This document shows, in pieces, positions 18,571 through 26,926 of a DNA stretch of 64,000 nucleotides. Source of the stretch: Nocardioides islandensis (lineage in GTDB: Bacteria > Actinomycetota > Actinomycetes > Propionibacteriales > Nocardioidaceae); NCBI RefSeq assembly GCF_015352455.1, contig NZ_JADKPN010000002.1, positions 310,001 to 374,000 of the forward strand, in the 5' to 3' direction. Under the pieces are notes generated by a model. That model searched no databases. It had not been told where the DNA came from and worked only from the letters and a program-made list of their open reading frames with translations. Positions within the stretch are counted from its first letter, which is position 1. Every line of letters starts with the position of its first letter. Both the position numbers and the translations under genes were made by a program.

Positions 18571-19227
18571 TCACCAGACCGGCCGCGGACCTCCGAACGC
18601 CATCTCCACCAGCGGCGGCCCGATGGCCGAGACGTCGCGCAGGATCCAGTCGTCGCGCAGCAAGAGCATCGCGGACGCCGGACGCAGCACGAGCCACAGC
18701 CAGCGCCCGTCGGCCTCGCCGGCGAACACCGAGCGGTCGAACCGCTCGTCGGCCGCCGACGTCGACACCGCCCACAGCGGCACGGCCTGGCTGCCGATCC
18801 GTACCCGGACCGCCGGCTGCCCGTCCCCGACCTCGCGTCCCGGGTCGCTGCGGTCGATCGCCGCACACCGCGAGCCCAGGCCCGTGCCCGGCTCCTCCGC
18901 CACCACGAACACGTCGACCGGGCCGTCCAGCTCGCTGGTGCCCGAGACGCAGGTGACCGTCGCCCACGCGCGGGCCGGGGAGTCGTCGGTCCCCGCTTCG
19001 CCGACGACGGCGAAGTCGGTCACCGACCAGCCCGGGGACATCGGCCACGGCAGGTACGTCGGGAAGTCGGCCGCCGCGCCGAGGTGCTCGGCGAACTGGG
19101 TGTAGGTGACGTCGTCGCCCGTTGCGGGCGTCCAGAGGGTGCGGACGTCCCCGTGCACGGGGCAGGAGGTGTGGCCGTCGTGGACGACCTCGGCACGGCA
19201 GCGGGGACACCCCGCAACCAGGGACAT
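18571..19227 (-). CDS. DUF6758 family protein
   Basis: A 218-residue protein starting MSLVAGCPRCRAEVVHDGHT with an N-terminal zinc-ribbon-like set (CPRC, then CPVHG), followed by a mixed alpha/beta domain ending PPLVEMAFGGPRPVW. This fits the DUF6758 family found across actinobacteria beside PHP-domain genes, as here (gap 25 bp to the PHP gene). The family has no known function; the Cys pattern suggests metal or nucleic-acid binding. Probably the first gene of a DUF6758-PHP-marC operon. Confidence 0.8.
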   Translation of the reverse strand: MSLVAGCPRCRAEVVHDGHTSCPVHGDVRTLWTPATGDDVTYTQFAEHLGAAADFPTYLPWPMSPGWSVTDFAVVGEAGTDDSPARAWATVTCVSGTSELDGPVDVFVVAEEPGTGLGSRCAAIDRSDPGREVGDGQPAVRVRIGSQAVPLWAVSTSAADERFDRSVFAGEADGRWLWLVLRPASAMLLLRDDWILRDVSAIGPPLVEMAFGGPRPVW

Positions 19228-19270
19228 GGGTCCACCGTCGTGAGCCGGAGCGGGCCCGTCAAGGGACGGG

Positions 19271-19852
19271 TCAGGAGTTCCAGGCCAGGATCACGGCGTT
19301 CTCCCGCTCGTACCCCAGCTTGGAGAGCGTCGCCGTGTCCAGCCGGAACAGCCGCCCGTCGGTCACCGGCAGGTCCAGCCAGCGCGCGGTCAGTGCCCGC
19401 AGCGAGTGGCCGTGCCCGAACACGAGAACGCGGTCCCCTTCTCCTCGGCTCGCGTCGCGGAGCCGCTCGACGACCCGGTCCAGCCGCTCGCCGACCTGCT
19501 CCGGGGTCTCGCCACCCGGGACCGGGTCGGTCCAGATCGTCCAGCCCGGTACCTCCTCGCGGATCTCGGCGCTGGTGCGGCCCTCGTACGCGCCGTACGA
19601 CCACTCCCCCAGGTCCGGGTCCACCTCGGCGTCACCGTGCCCGACCAGCGACGCGGTCTCCCGCGCGCGGCGCATCGGGCTGGTCAGCACCAGGCCGAAG
19701 GACACGCCGGCCAACCGGTCCCGCAGCGCCAGCGCCACCCGCTCGCCCTCGGCCGTCAGCGGCAGGTCGGTCGTCGAGGTGTGCCGGCCGTCCCGGCTCC
19801 ACTCGGTCTCGCCGTGCCGGACCAGCCACACCTCGCCGTCGGGGTCGCTCAT
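19271..19852 (-). CDS. Histidine phosphatase family protein
   Basis: A 193-residue phosphoglycerate-mutase-like phosphatase. The RHG motif is in VWLVRHGETEW, a second Arg in TSPMRRARETASL, the Glu in LGEWSYGAYEGRTSAE and the second His in VLVFGHGHSLRAL. These complete the two-histidine active site of branch-1 histidine phosphatases. The substrate is not predictable. The ATG overlaps the TGA of the channel gene upstream (ATGA), so the two are coupled; the functional link is not obvious. Confidence 0.92.
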   Translation of the reverse strand: MSDPDGEVWLVRHGETEWSRDGRHTSTTDLPLTAEGERVALALRDRLAGVSFGLVLTSPMRRARETASLVGHGDAEVDPDLGEWSYGAYEGRTSAEIREEVPGWTIWTDPVPGGETPEQVGERLDRVVERLRDASRGEGDRVLVFGHGHSLRALTARWLDLPVTDGRLFRLDTATLSKLGYERENAVILAWNS

Positions 19853-21810
19853 GACTCGGCGAGCACCACGACGCGGTCGCCGGGCTCGACGACCAGCGTC
19901 TCGGACTTGGGCGGGTTGACCCGCACCCCGAACGTCGCCGCCTCGTCGCCGGACTGGCTGGCCTTCCGGTAGCCGACCGCGGTCTCGCCGCGGCGGCCGG
20001 CCCCGGCGACCACGGTCGCGAAGCTGACCTCGCGGCCCGGCTGCACGTACCACTCCGCGGGCCGCAGGTAGATCTCCGCACCGGTCGCGGCCAACAGCTC
20101 GCCGAACACGGCCTCCAGCCGCTGGTCCTCCGACAGCTGCGTGACCAGCAGGCTCACGAACTCACCGCTGACCACCACGTCGTCCACGTGCGCGACCTCG
20201 GCCAGCACCCGGTTGCGGTCGTCGAGCATCTCCGAGACCACCGGCGTCGTCTCGTCGAGCTTGCCGAGGATGTCGCGCACGTGCAGGAGGGTGACCAGCG
20301 TCCGCGCGTCCGCGGCCTGGGTGTCCAGGTAGTCGGAGTAGCAGAGCACCAGCACCTGGTCGAGGCCCGGCACCACGTGCTCGTCGAGCACGGCGCGCTT
20401 GGTGGTCGAGGCCTGCACGACCGTGACGGCCAGGTTGGTCATGGTCGGGATCTCGGGAGCGCCGTACGCCGTCACGACGGTCAGCGTCGAGCCCGGCATC
20501 GCGTAGTGGTCGAGCTCGGCGACGATGATCGGGGCGCGTTCGTTCCAGCCCAGCAGCAGCGCCTGGGTCGGCCCCTCGTCGGTGGCCGTCTCCTCGCCGA
20601 GCAGCGAGGGGTCGGGCTCGACCAGAGGGGCGGTCTGGCCGGTCAGCACCGAGTCGTCCTCCGCGATCACGATGAGGGTCTGTCCGTCGATGGGCGTGCC
20701 GGGCGGCGGGTTGAGCTTGGATACGCCGCGGTCGATCACCCCGATGACCGTCGCGGCCTCGAAGGCGAGCTGCGCGGCGCCGTACGTCGACCCCTCGAGG
20801 CCGTGGTCCTCCAGGAAGTAGATCTCGTCGCCCTCGAAGTCGAAGAGCTCGGTGTAGACCGCGGCCGCCCCGGACTGGCGGGAGGTCTGCACGACCAGCT
20901 TGGCGACCGTCTCACGGATGTCGAGGAGCACGGTCCGCTCGGCGCCGACGAGCCGGGCGGCCTCGAGGTTGGAGGGGTTGCGGATCTCGGCGACGATGCG
21001 CGGACCGCTGCCGTCGGAGCTGCTGTGGGTCAGCGCCAGCAGCGTCTTGATGACCTCGCTGTCGGGGTCGTCGGAGTCGGGAGCCAGCAGGATCACCGAG
21101 CGTGCCGACTGGTGGCTGCTCAGCGCGAGGTCGTCGACGTCCATCGGCGAGCCGGACCGGCACACCACACGGGTGCCACGCATGTCGGGCACCTTGGCCC
21201 GGATCTCCTCCTCCATCTCGACCTTGTCCTTGTCCGCCAGGACGACGACCACGGGCCGGCGCCGGCTCTCGTTGGCCAGCGTCAGCTCGGAGATGATGGT
21301 GAAGATCGAGTCGGACCAGCCGAGGATCACGGTGTGCCCGTCCTCGAGGACGAGCGACCGGCCGCGCCGCAGGTCGGCGAGCTTGGTGTCGATGCCCGCC
21401 GCGATCACGCCGATCAGCGCGCTCACGATGAAGAGCCCGGCCAGCGTGAGCACCAGCATGGTGAGCAGGAACCGCCAGGTGCTGCCCACGTCGCCGCCGA
21501 TCGTGCCGGGGTCGAGCGCGTGCAGCAGGTTGCCGAACAGCCGGTCCCAGAAGTCCTGCTCCTGCCCGGCCGGACCCAGCCCGAACACGGTCGCGAACAG
21601 TGCGAACACGAAGATCAGCACCAGCGTGGCCACCGTCAGCCAGCCGATGAGGGCGGGGGTGCCGCGCGACATCGAGTTGTCGAACCAGTACCTCAGCCGG
21701 TCCCCGAACCGGGGCTCGGTACGGGCCGGCTTGCCTGTCTTGCTGCTCAACGCTCCCTGGGCGACGGCGTTCGCCGTCCGCCGGCGCAGCTGTTGTCCTG
21801 TGCGTGCCAC
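19849..21810 (-). CDS. CASTOR/POLLUX-related ion channel protein
   Basis: Placed at the GTG of VARTGQQLRRRTANAV, giving 653 residues; frames further upstream run into the divergent MFS gene. Two hydrophobic helices (about 53-78 and 110-135) flank a pore-like loop, followed by a large cytosolic part with tandem RCK/Rossmann-like domains: VILGWSDSIFTIISEL, VVVVLADKDKVEMEEEI, ARSVILLAPD, and a second set LLLGWNERAPIIVAEL. This is the layout of bacterial homologues of plant CASTOR/POLLUX ion channels. It probably conducts cations and is gated by a nucleotide or ion bound to the RCK domains. The gene overlaps the histidine phosphatase gene. Confidence 0.87.
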   Translation of the reverse strand: MARTGQQLRRRTANAVAQGALSSKTGKPARTEPRFGDRLRYWFDNSMSRGTPALIGWLTVATLVLIFVFALFATVFGLGPAGQEQDFWDRLFGNLLHALDPGTIGGDVGSTWRFLLTMLVLTLAGLFIVSALIGVIAAGIDTKLADLRRGRSLVLEDGHTVILGWSDSIFTIISELTLANESRRRPVVVVLADKDKVEMEEEIRAKVPDMRGTRVVCRSGSPMDVDDLALSSHQSARSVILLAPDSDDPDSEVIKTLLALTHSSSDGSGPRIVAEIRNPSNLEAARLVGAERTVLLDIRETVAKLVVQTSRQSGAAAVYTELFDFEGDEIYFLEDHGLEGSTYGAAQLAFEAATVIGVIDRGVSKLNPPPGTPIDGQTLIVIAEDDSVLTGQTAPLVEPDPSLLGEETATDEGPTQALLLGWNERAPIIVAELDHYAMPGSTLTVVTAYGAPEIPTMTNLAVTVVQASTTKRAVLDEHVVPGLDQVLVLCYSDYLDTQAADARTLVTLLHVRDILGKLDETTPVVSEMLDDRNRVLAEVAHVDDVVVSGEFVSLLVTQLSEDQRLEAVFGELLAATGAEIYLRPAEWYVQPGREVSFATVVAGAGRRGETAVGYRKASQSGDEAATFGVRVNPPKSETLVVEPGDRVVVLAES

Positions 21811-21883
21811 CGGGGCATGGTGACGCACCGCCGGGCGCGGCGCATCAGTTTCCCGGCCCCTTCTCGGCGGACGATCTGCCACG

Positions 21884-23056
21884 ATGCGACCCGTGCCGCC
21901 CCAGGAAGCATTGGCCCGCAACCGCCTCGCCGTGGCCGGCGGGTTCGCCACCCAGGGCTTCGTCTTCATCAGCCTGACCACCCGGCTGCCCGAGTTCTCC
22001 GACAAGTGGGACCTCTCGGAGATCGAGCTGTCGCTGCTCCTGCTCGGGCTCGTGCTGCTCGCCGGGGTCGGCACCCTGGCCGCCGAGCGACTGGCCCCGC
22101 GCACCGGGTCGTCGGCACCACTGCGCTGGGCGTTCGCCGGCACCGCCGTCACGGTCACCGCCGCGACGCTCGCGCCGTCGGCGCCGGTGTTCTTCGTGTC
22201 CACCAGCCTGTACGGCGTGTTCCTCGGCGTCATCGACGCCTGCGTGAACATGCAGGCGGTGGCGCTCGAGCACCGGTACGGCCGGCCGATCCTGCCGTCG
22301 TTCCACGGCTCCTGGACCGTCGGCGGGCTGCTCGGCTCGGCACTGACCCTGGCCACCGCGGACGCCGACCTGCGGTGGATGGCGCTGCTGGCGATCGTCC
22401 CCGTCGCGGCCCTCGCCGCGCCGTACCTGCCCCACGAGCGGTCCGGTGTCCCGGACGCCGACGTGTCCGTGCCGTGGCGGCCGATCCTGCTGGTCGGGGC
22501 CGCCCTCGTCCTCTTCTACATGGTCGACACCGCGGCGTTCACGTGGGGACCGACGTTCCTGGACCGGGCGGTCGACGCGCCCTCGCGGTTGGTCGCGCTG
22601 GCCACCTTCCCGTACCTCCTGGCCAGCGGCGCGGTCCGGCTGGCGGGGGACGACCTGGTACGCCGCCACGGCGCGGTCCGCGTGCTGCGCGCCGGAACGC
22701 TGGTGGCGTCTCTCGGCCTGGCGATCGTGGTCTTCGCGCCGGCCTGGCCGGTCGCCGTGCTCGGCTTCCTGGTGATGGGCGCCGGGGTGGCGGTCGTCGC
22801 GCCACTCAGCTTCTCCGCGGCGGCGCGGCTGGCGGGCGGGGACACGTCCGACGACGGCGAACGGCGTGCCCGGGTCGACGCGGTCATCGCGCGGTTCAAC
22901 CAGTTCAACTACGTGGGCGCGCTGCTCGGCGCGGTGATGACCGGTGTCGTCGGTGCCGGGTCGCTGCGCGTCGGCTTCGCGGTGCCGATGGTGCTCGTGC
23001 TGGGACTCCTCCCGCTGGCCACCGCGTTCGACCCCGCCCGCCGGTTGGCAGACTGA
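21884..23056 (+). CDS. MFS transporter
   Basis: A 390-residue protein with about 12 hydrophobic helices starting MRPVPPQEALARNRLAVAGG. The first-loop region WDLSEIELSLLLLGLVLLAG and the middle segment VDACVNMQAVALEHRYGR are typical of the FucP/YbjJ-like branch of the major facilitator superfamily. The substrate is unknown. The gene is divergent from the channel gene (73 bp apart) and is followed 4 bp later by a dehydrogenase gene, so the two may be cotranscribed. Confidence 0.88.
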   Translation: MRPVPPQEALARNRLAVAGGFATQGFVFISLTTRLPEFSDKWDLSEIELSLLLLGLVLLAGVGTLAAERLAPRTGSSAPLRWAFAGTAVTVTAATLAPSAPVFFVSTSLYGVFLGVIDACVNMQAVALEHRYGRPILPSFHGSWTVGGLLGSALTLATADADLRWMALLAIVPVAALAAPYLPHERSGVPDADVSVPWRPILLVGAALVLFYMVDTAAFTWGPTFLDRAVDAPSRLVALATFPYLLASGAVRLAGDDLVRRHGAVRVLRAGTLVASLGLAIVVFAPAWPVAVLGFLVMGAGVAVVAPLSFSAAARLAGGDTSDDGERRARVDAVIARFNQFNYVGALLGAVMTGVVGAGSLRVGFAVPMVLVLGLLPLATAFDPARRLAD

Positions 23057-23060
23057 CGCC

Positions 23061-23912
23061 ATGCGTGCTGCCGTGCTGGGGACCGGGATCATGGGGGCCG
23101 CGATGGCCCGTTCGCTCGCCCGCGAAGGACACGACGTCGCGGTCTGGAACCGCACCCGGGCCCGGGCCGACGCCGTGGTGGCGGACCGGATAGTCGCGTA
23201 CGACACCCCCGGGGAGGCCGTCGCGGACGCCGACGTGGTGGTCTCCGTGCTGTTCGACGAGGCCGCCGTGCTCGGCGTGGCCGAGGACATCGCCGGCGCG
23301 CTCGGCCCGGACGCGGTCTGGCTGCAGGCCGGCACCGTCGGGCCGGACGGGATGAGGCGCATCGCTGCAGCGGTCCCCGGCGTCGCGGACCGCCTCGTGG
23401 ACGCTCCGGTGCTGGGCACGCGCAAGCCCGCCGAGGACGGACTGCTGGTCGTGCTGCTGGCCGGCCCCGAGGCCGCCCGGGAGCGGGCGAAGCCGGCCCT
23501 GGAGGCCATCGGGTCGCGGACCGTGGTGGTGGGCGACGAGGTCGGCCCGGCCAGCGCCCTCAAGCTCGTCTGCAACTCGTGGGTCGCCTCGATCTGCGCG
23601 GCCATCGGCCAGGCGAACGCCATGGCCGCGGCTCTCGGGCTCGACCCCGCGCTGTTCCTCGAGGCGATCGGCGGCGGCCCGGTCGACACGCCGTACGCCC
23701 ACGTGAAGAGCGGCCTCATGGTGTCGGGTGCCTACGACCCGCCGGCGTTCTCGGTCGAGGGCGTGGTCAAGGACGTCGAGCTGATGGTCTCGGCGGTCGA
23801 GGGCACCGGGTTCCGCGACGACCTGCTGCGCGCGCTGCTGGGGCTGTACGAGGACGCCGAGCGCGGCGGGCACGGCGACCACGACATGGCCGCCGTGCGC
23901 ACGGTCTTCTAG
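23061..23912 (+). CDS. NAD(P)-dependent beta-hydroxyacid dehydrogenase family
   Basis: A 283-residue protein beginning MRAAVLGTGIMGAAMARSLA, the Rossmann loop GxGxMG at 7-12. The substrate-side motif is LVDAPVLGTRKPAEDGLL, and the catalytic Lys lies in PASALKLVCNSWV. It belongs to the 3-hydroxyisobutyrate/6-phosphogluconate dehydrogenase-like superfamily; the exact substrate (3-hydroxyisobutyrate, glyoxylate or an imine) cannot be told. It starts 4 bp after the MFS stop and overlaps the end of the convergent MaoC gene by 4 bp. Confidence 0.88.
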   Translation: MRAAVLGTGIMGAAMARSLAREGHDVAVWNRTRARADAVVADRIVAYDTPGEAVADADVVVSVLFDEAAVLGVAEDIAGALGPDAVWLQAGTVGPDGMRRIAAAVPGVADRLVDAPVLGTRKPAEDGLLVVLLAGPEAARERAKPALEAIGSRTVVVGDEVGPASALKLVCNSWVASICAAIGQANAMAAALGLDPALFLEAIGGGPVDTPYAHVKSGLMVSGAYDPPAFSVEGVVKDVELMVSAVEGTGFRDDLLRALLGLYEDAERGGHGDHDMAAVRTVF

Positions 23913-24439
23913 TCCTGCGGGCCCGGCCAGTTCTTGTCGGGCACCGGCGTCGGGCGGCCGGGCTGCTCGCCACCGCGCGCGTCGAGGTAGCTCTGCTTGG
24001 GCACCATCACCTTGCGCCGGAAGATGCAGACGACGGTGCCGTCCTGGTTGTAGCCGATGGTCTCGACGTGCACGACGCCGCGGTCGTCCTTGGAGGTCGA
24101 CTCGCGCTTGTCGAGCACCCGCGACTCGGCGTAGATCGTGTCGCCGTGGAAGGTCGGCGCCACGTGCCGCAGCGACTCCACCTCGAGGTTGGCGATCGCC
24201 TTGCCCGAGATGTCGGGCACCGACATGCCGAGCACCAGCGAGTACACGTAGTTGCCGACCACGACGTTCTTGCCGAACTGCGTGGTCTCCCCGGCGTAGT
24301 GGCTGTCCAGGTGGAGCGGGTGGTGGTTCATGGTGATCAGGCAGAACAGGTGGTCGTCGTACTCGGTCACCGTCTTGCCCGGCCAGTGCTGGTAGGTCGC
24401 CCCGACCTCGAACTCCTCGTAGCTGCGTCCGAACTGCAT
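23909..24439 (-). CDS. MaoC-like dehydratase (R-specific enoyl-CoA hydratase fold)
   Basis: A 176-residue single hot-dog-domain protein starting MQFGRSYEEFEVGATYQHWP. The hydratase-2-like motif is present: MNHHPLHLDSHYAGETTQFG, with Asp and His in the expected catalytic positions, then VVVGNYVYSLVLGM. It probably acts on an acyl-CoA or on a mesaconyl-CoA-type substrate. Single-domain MaoC genes often sit among acyl-CoA metabolism genes; here an acyl-CoA dehydrogenase lies 2.5 kb away. Converges on the dehydrogenase gene with a 4-bp overlap. Confidence 0.88.
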   Translation of the reverse strand: MQFGRSYEEFEVGATYQHWPGKTVTEYDDHLFCLITMNHHPLHLDSHYAGETTQFGKNVVVGNYVYSLVLGMSVPDISGKAIANLEVESLRHVAPTFHGDTIYAESRVLDKRESTSKDDRGVVHVETIGYNQDGTVVCIFRRKVMVPKQSYLDARGGEQPGRPTPVPDKNWPGPQD

Positions 24440-24521
24440 GCCGCCATCGTGCCGGTGGGGGCGCGGCGTGGGAACGTGGGAAAACTCACCGCCGACCGCA
24501 CCGCCGACCTCCGGAGGACCG

Positions 24522-24959
24522 ATGACGACTCGCTGGAGCCTCACGTTCGACTGCCACGACGCCGAGGCGATGGCGCGCTTCTGGACCGTGGCGCTGGGCT
24601 ACCAGGACTCCCCACCGCCCGAGGGCTGGGTCACCTGGGAGGCGTGGCTCGAGCACTTCGGCGTGCCCGAGGAGGAGTGGGGCGACGGCGCGTCCCTCCA
24701 GGACCCCCACGGCGTGCTGCCCAAGATCAGCTTCCTGAAGGTCCCTGAGCCGAAGACCGCCAAGAACCGCCTCCACATCGACCTCCAGGTCAGCGGCGGC
24801 CGGCACCTCGACGCCGACAAGCGCACCGAGCGCATCGAGGAGTTCGCCGCCCTCCTCGTCGAAGCCGGCGGTTCCGTCGCCTACCGCTCCATGCAGGACG
24901 ACCACCTCGACCACATCACCATGGCCGACCCGGAAGGTAACGAGTTCTGCGTGGTGTGA
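24522..24959 (+). CDS. VOC-family (glyoxalase-like) protein
   Basis: A 145-residue protein starting MTTRWSLTFDCHDAEAMARF and ending HITMADPEGNEFCVV, one pair of vicinal-oxygen-chelate beta-alpha-beta units with the typical DPEGNEFCV end motif. The ribosome site GGAGG lies 6 nt upstream of the ATG. Such proteins range from dioxygenases to antibiotic-binding resistance proteins; the substrate is unknown. It ends 12 bp before the inverted-repeat-bounded nuclease cassette. Confidence 0.88.
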   Translation: MTTRWSLTFDCHDAEAMARFWTVALGYQDSPPPEGWVTWEAWLEHFGVPEEEWGDGASLQDPHGVLPKISFLKVPEPKTAKNRLHIDLQVSGGRHLDADKRTERIEEFAALLVEAGGSVAYRSMQDDHLDHITMADPEGNEFCVV

Positions 24960-24971
24960 GGCGGGGTGGGG

Positions 24972-25020
24972 TGGCGTTTGGTCCCAAACGCCAACGAACG
25001 GGCGCTTCAGGCTGGCGTTT
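24972..25020. repeat. Left terminal inverted repeat with internal palindrome
   Basis: The outer 22 bp (24972-24993) is itself a perfect palindrome, arms TGGCGTTTGG and CCAAACGCCA around TC. The inner 14 bp (25007-25020) is TCAGGCTGGCGTTT. The reverse complement of 26054-26102 matches this arm at 40 of 49 positions, all mismatches being in the middle 13 bp. Confidence 0.85.
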
Positions 25021-25116
25021 CTGCCCAACGGCGGCTGGACGCGGGTGATTCAGGCGGCTGTCCACAGCCTCCGAAGTCACCGGATTGGGCGGCTCGGCAT
25101 CGGGCAGGCATCGGGG

Positions 25117-26067
25117 ATGCAGAACACGCTGGAGCCGCGACGCGGCCGCTACCGATCACCCTCCGACCGTCGGGTCAGCCACGGTCTGATGGTCCGCAAG
25201 ATGGGCTTGGCAGCCAGGGAGGAGCGACTTCGAGACCTCGCGGCCTGGCTGCTGGTCCTCCCACCCGACGCCGTCTTCACCCACGTGACGGCGGCGTGGC
25301 TGTACGGCTGGTGGCTGCCCCAGCTGCCCGACGAGGTCCCGGTGTTCGCCGCCACGACCGCAGCCACCCGCCCGCGTCGAGCGGGGATGATCTGTTCGAG
25401 GCTCCGATCGGTGGCCGAAGGCCTCACCCTGAGCGGCCTGCCGGTGGATGCGCCTGGGGCGGTTCTCCTCCGGGCAGCACGCGACCTGGCCATCCTCGAC
25501 CTCGTCCCCATGATCGACTCCGCGCTCCGGCTCGGCGACGTCGACATGGCCGAGCTCGCGGAGCTGGCTCACTCGGGCAAGGCCGGCTCGCGCCGGCTCC
25601 GCGAGGCCCTGGCACGGTGCGATCGCCGCTCGGAGTCGGCGTGGGAGACGATCCTGCGTGTCTTCCACGACGTGGCCGACGTAGCGGTGGAGCCTCAGGT
25701 GGTCATCCTCGACGACCAGGGCGCCTTCGTCGCGCGCGCCGACCTCGTGGTCCTCGCCACGGGCGACCTGCACGAGTACGACGGCGCGGTCCACAGTGAG
25801 TCCGGCCAACGCGCTCGAGACCTGCGTCGTTCCAGGCGACTGGCTGAGGTCGGCCGTGTGCGCCGAGGCTTCACTGCGTCGGATCTCGTCCGGCACCCTG
25901 CGGTCACCCTGCAGGAGCTCGACCGGATCCTTGGACGACCACACGATCCACAGCGGATCCAGGCGTGGACGACGTACTTGAACCAGTCCTGCCTCACCGC
26001 GGCCGGACGGATCCGCCTGCAGAACAGGTGGAACACATCACGCCATTGGTCACAAACGCCAGCCTGA
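25117..26067 (+). CDS. PD-(D/E)XK-like nuclease with AbiEi-type N-terminus
   Basis: I choose the ATG at 25117 (316 residues, MQNTLEPRRGRYRSPSDRR); a GTG at 25045 would add 24 residues of poorer codon quality. The N-terminal half resembles the winged-helix AbiEi-antitoxin-like region of actinobacterial DUF559 proteins: RRVSHGLM, LLVLPPDAVFTHVTAAWLYG. The C-terminal half has a Vsr/DUF559-type nuclease pattern: Glu in SESAWETILR, Asp in FVARADLVVL and Glu-x-Asp in DLHEYDGAVH. It sits inside two inverted repeats and its stop codon lies in the right repeat. No cognate toxin gene is adjacent, so a toxin-antitoxin role is unsupported; a self-spreading nuclease is an alternative. Confidence 0.72.
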   Translation: MQNTLEPRRGRYRSPSDRRVSHGLMVRKMGLAAREERLRDLAAWLLVLPPDAVFTHVTAAWLYGWWLPQLPDEVPVFAATTAATRPRRAGMICSRLRSVAEGLTLSGLPVDAPGAVLLRAARDLAILDLVPMIDSALRLGDVDMAELAELAHSGKAGSRRLREALARCDRRSESAWETILRVFHDVADVAVEPQVVILDDQGAFVARADLVVLATGDLHEYDGAVHSESGQRARDLRRSRRLAEVGRVRRGFTASDLVRHPAVTLQELDRILGRPHDPQRIQAWTTYLNQSCLTAAGRIRLQNRWNTSRHWSQTPA

Positions 26068-26102
26068 TCCCCCGTCCAGATGGCGTTTGGGACCAAACGC
26101 CA
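26054..26102. repeat. Right terminal inverted repeat with internal palindrome
   Basis: The mirror copy of 24972-25020. The outer palindrome is 26081-26102 (arms TGGCGTTTGG and CCAAACGCCA around GA) and the inner block AAACGCCAGCCTGA is 26054-26067. It includes the stop codon of the nuclease gene and ends 4 bp from the DUF5302 stop. Confidence 0.85.
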
Positions 26103-26106
26103 GGCC

Positions 26107-26307
26107 TCAGGACCCCCCGCCACCGGCCTTGCGACGGTGCATCTTGGGGGCGGCGCCGCCGGTGACCTCGGAGCCGTGGGCCTTCTCGCGCAGGGGGTTG
26201 TCGCCGCCCTTGCCCTTCGACCCGCCCTGCTTCTTGCGCTCGAGCGCCTCGCGCATCTTGGCCTTGATGTCCTCGTTGGCACCTGACTCGTCGCGGGACG
26301 CGGGCAT
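26107..26307 (-). CDS. DUF5302 family small protein
   Basis: A 66-residue, highly charged protein starting MPASRDESGANEDIKAKMRE and ending RRKAGGGGS, the size and composition of the actinobacterial DUF5302 family. The ribosome site GAGGAGGAACG directly precedes the ATG. It is predicted to be mostly helical then disordered, without membrane segments. Function unknown. Confidence 0.88.
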   Translation of the reverse strand: MPASRDESGANEDIKAKMREALERKKQGGSKGKGGDNPLREKAHGSEVTGGAAPKMHRRKAGGGGS

Positions 26308-26391
26308 CGTTCCTCCTCGAACGTGGCGGACTGTACGGCGCTTCCACCTTACGGGGCGGAACCGAGGGTGCGCCCCACGCGTCACACCGCC

Positions 26392-26919
26392 ATGACCTCG
26401 CGCCGCGCCGTTCGGGCTCCCCTGGCCGTCATCGCCGCCCTCGCGGCGATCACCCTCTCGGCGTGCGGCGGTGACGCCGGCGACGTGGCCACCGACCCGG
26501 CGGCCGACGCACCGAGCACCAGGGCGACACCCTCGCCGTCCGGCCCGACCGAGGAGCCGAAGCCGGGGAGCCTGCCGGACTTCCCGTACACCGACTACTC
26601 CTACACGCTCCAGCAGCGCTGCTTCTGCGCCTTCGTCGACCAGAAGTACCAGGTCACCGTGGTCGGGGGCGAGGCCACCGAGGTCAGGTACGCGACGCCC
26701 GGCGAGGGCCACGAGGTCGGTGACGAGGTCCCGCAAGCCAGGTACCTGATGCTCTCGATCCAGGACATCATCGACCGCGGCAACGACAGCAAGGCTGCTC
26801 AGATCGAGGTCGACTGGCCCGCCGGCCAGCTGTACCCGACCAGCGTCTTCATCGACCAGGACAAGATGGTCGCCGACGAGGAGGTCACCTGGGTGATCTC
26901 CGACGTCCAGACGGCCTGA
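26392..26919 (+). CDS. DUF6174-like lipoprotein
   Basis: A 175-residue protein with a lipoprotein signal (VRAPLAVIAALAAITLSAC), a Pro/Thr/Ser-rich spacer and a domain containing DYSYTLQQRCFCAFVDQKYQ, then a segment like VVGGEATEVRYATPGE. This Y-S-Y and variable-loop pattern is that of DUF6174 domains found in secreted or lipid-anchored proteins. The CFC pair may form a disulfide. Function unknown. It converges on the acyl-CoA dehydrogenase gene, ending 7 bp before that gene's stop. Confidence 0.82.
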   Translation: MTSRRAVRAPLAVIAALAAITLSACGGDAGDVATDPAADAPSTRATPSPSGPTEEPKPGSLPDFPYTDYSYTLQQRCFCAFVDQKYQVTVVGGEATEVRYATPGEGHEVGDEVPQARYLMLSIQDIIDRGNDSKAAQIEVDWPAGQLYPTSVFIDQDKMVADEEVTWVISDVQTA

Positions 26920-26926
26920 CCGGTCC

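Larger units (their letters stand above)
24972..26102. mobile_element. Nuclease cassette bounded by 49-bp inverted repeats
   Basis: A 1131-bp unit with terminal inverted repeats 24972-25020 and 26054-26102 that contains one gene for a PD-(D/E)XK-like nuclease. It fills the whole space between the VOC stop (12 bp to the left) and the DUF5302 stop (4 bp to the right), two convergent genes that would otherwise nearly touch. No transposase and no convincing target-site duplication were seen. Mobility is inferred from structure only. Confidence 0.55.

Noticed and set aside
25117..26067. The AbiEi-like gene as half of a type IV toxin-antitoxin pair
   Set aside because: No nucleotidyltransferase-type toxin gene is adjacent, and the C-terminal half looks like a nuclease instead.
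24955..26115. Target-site duplication around the inverted-repeat cassette
   Set aside because: The bases directly outside the two repeats (ending GGCGGGGTGGGG on the left, starting GGCCTCAGG on the right) do not repeat each other convincingly.
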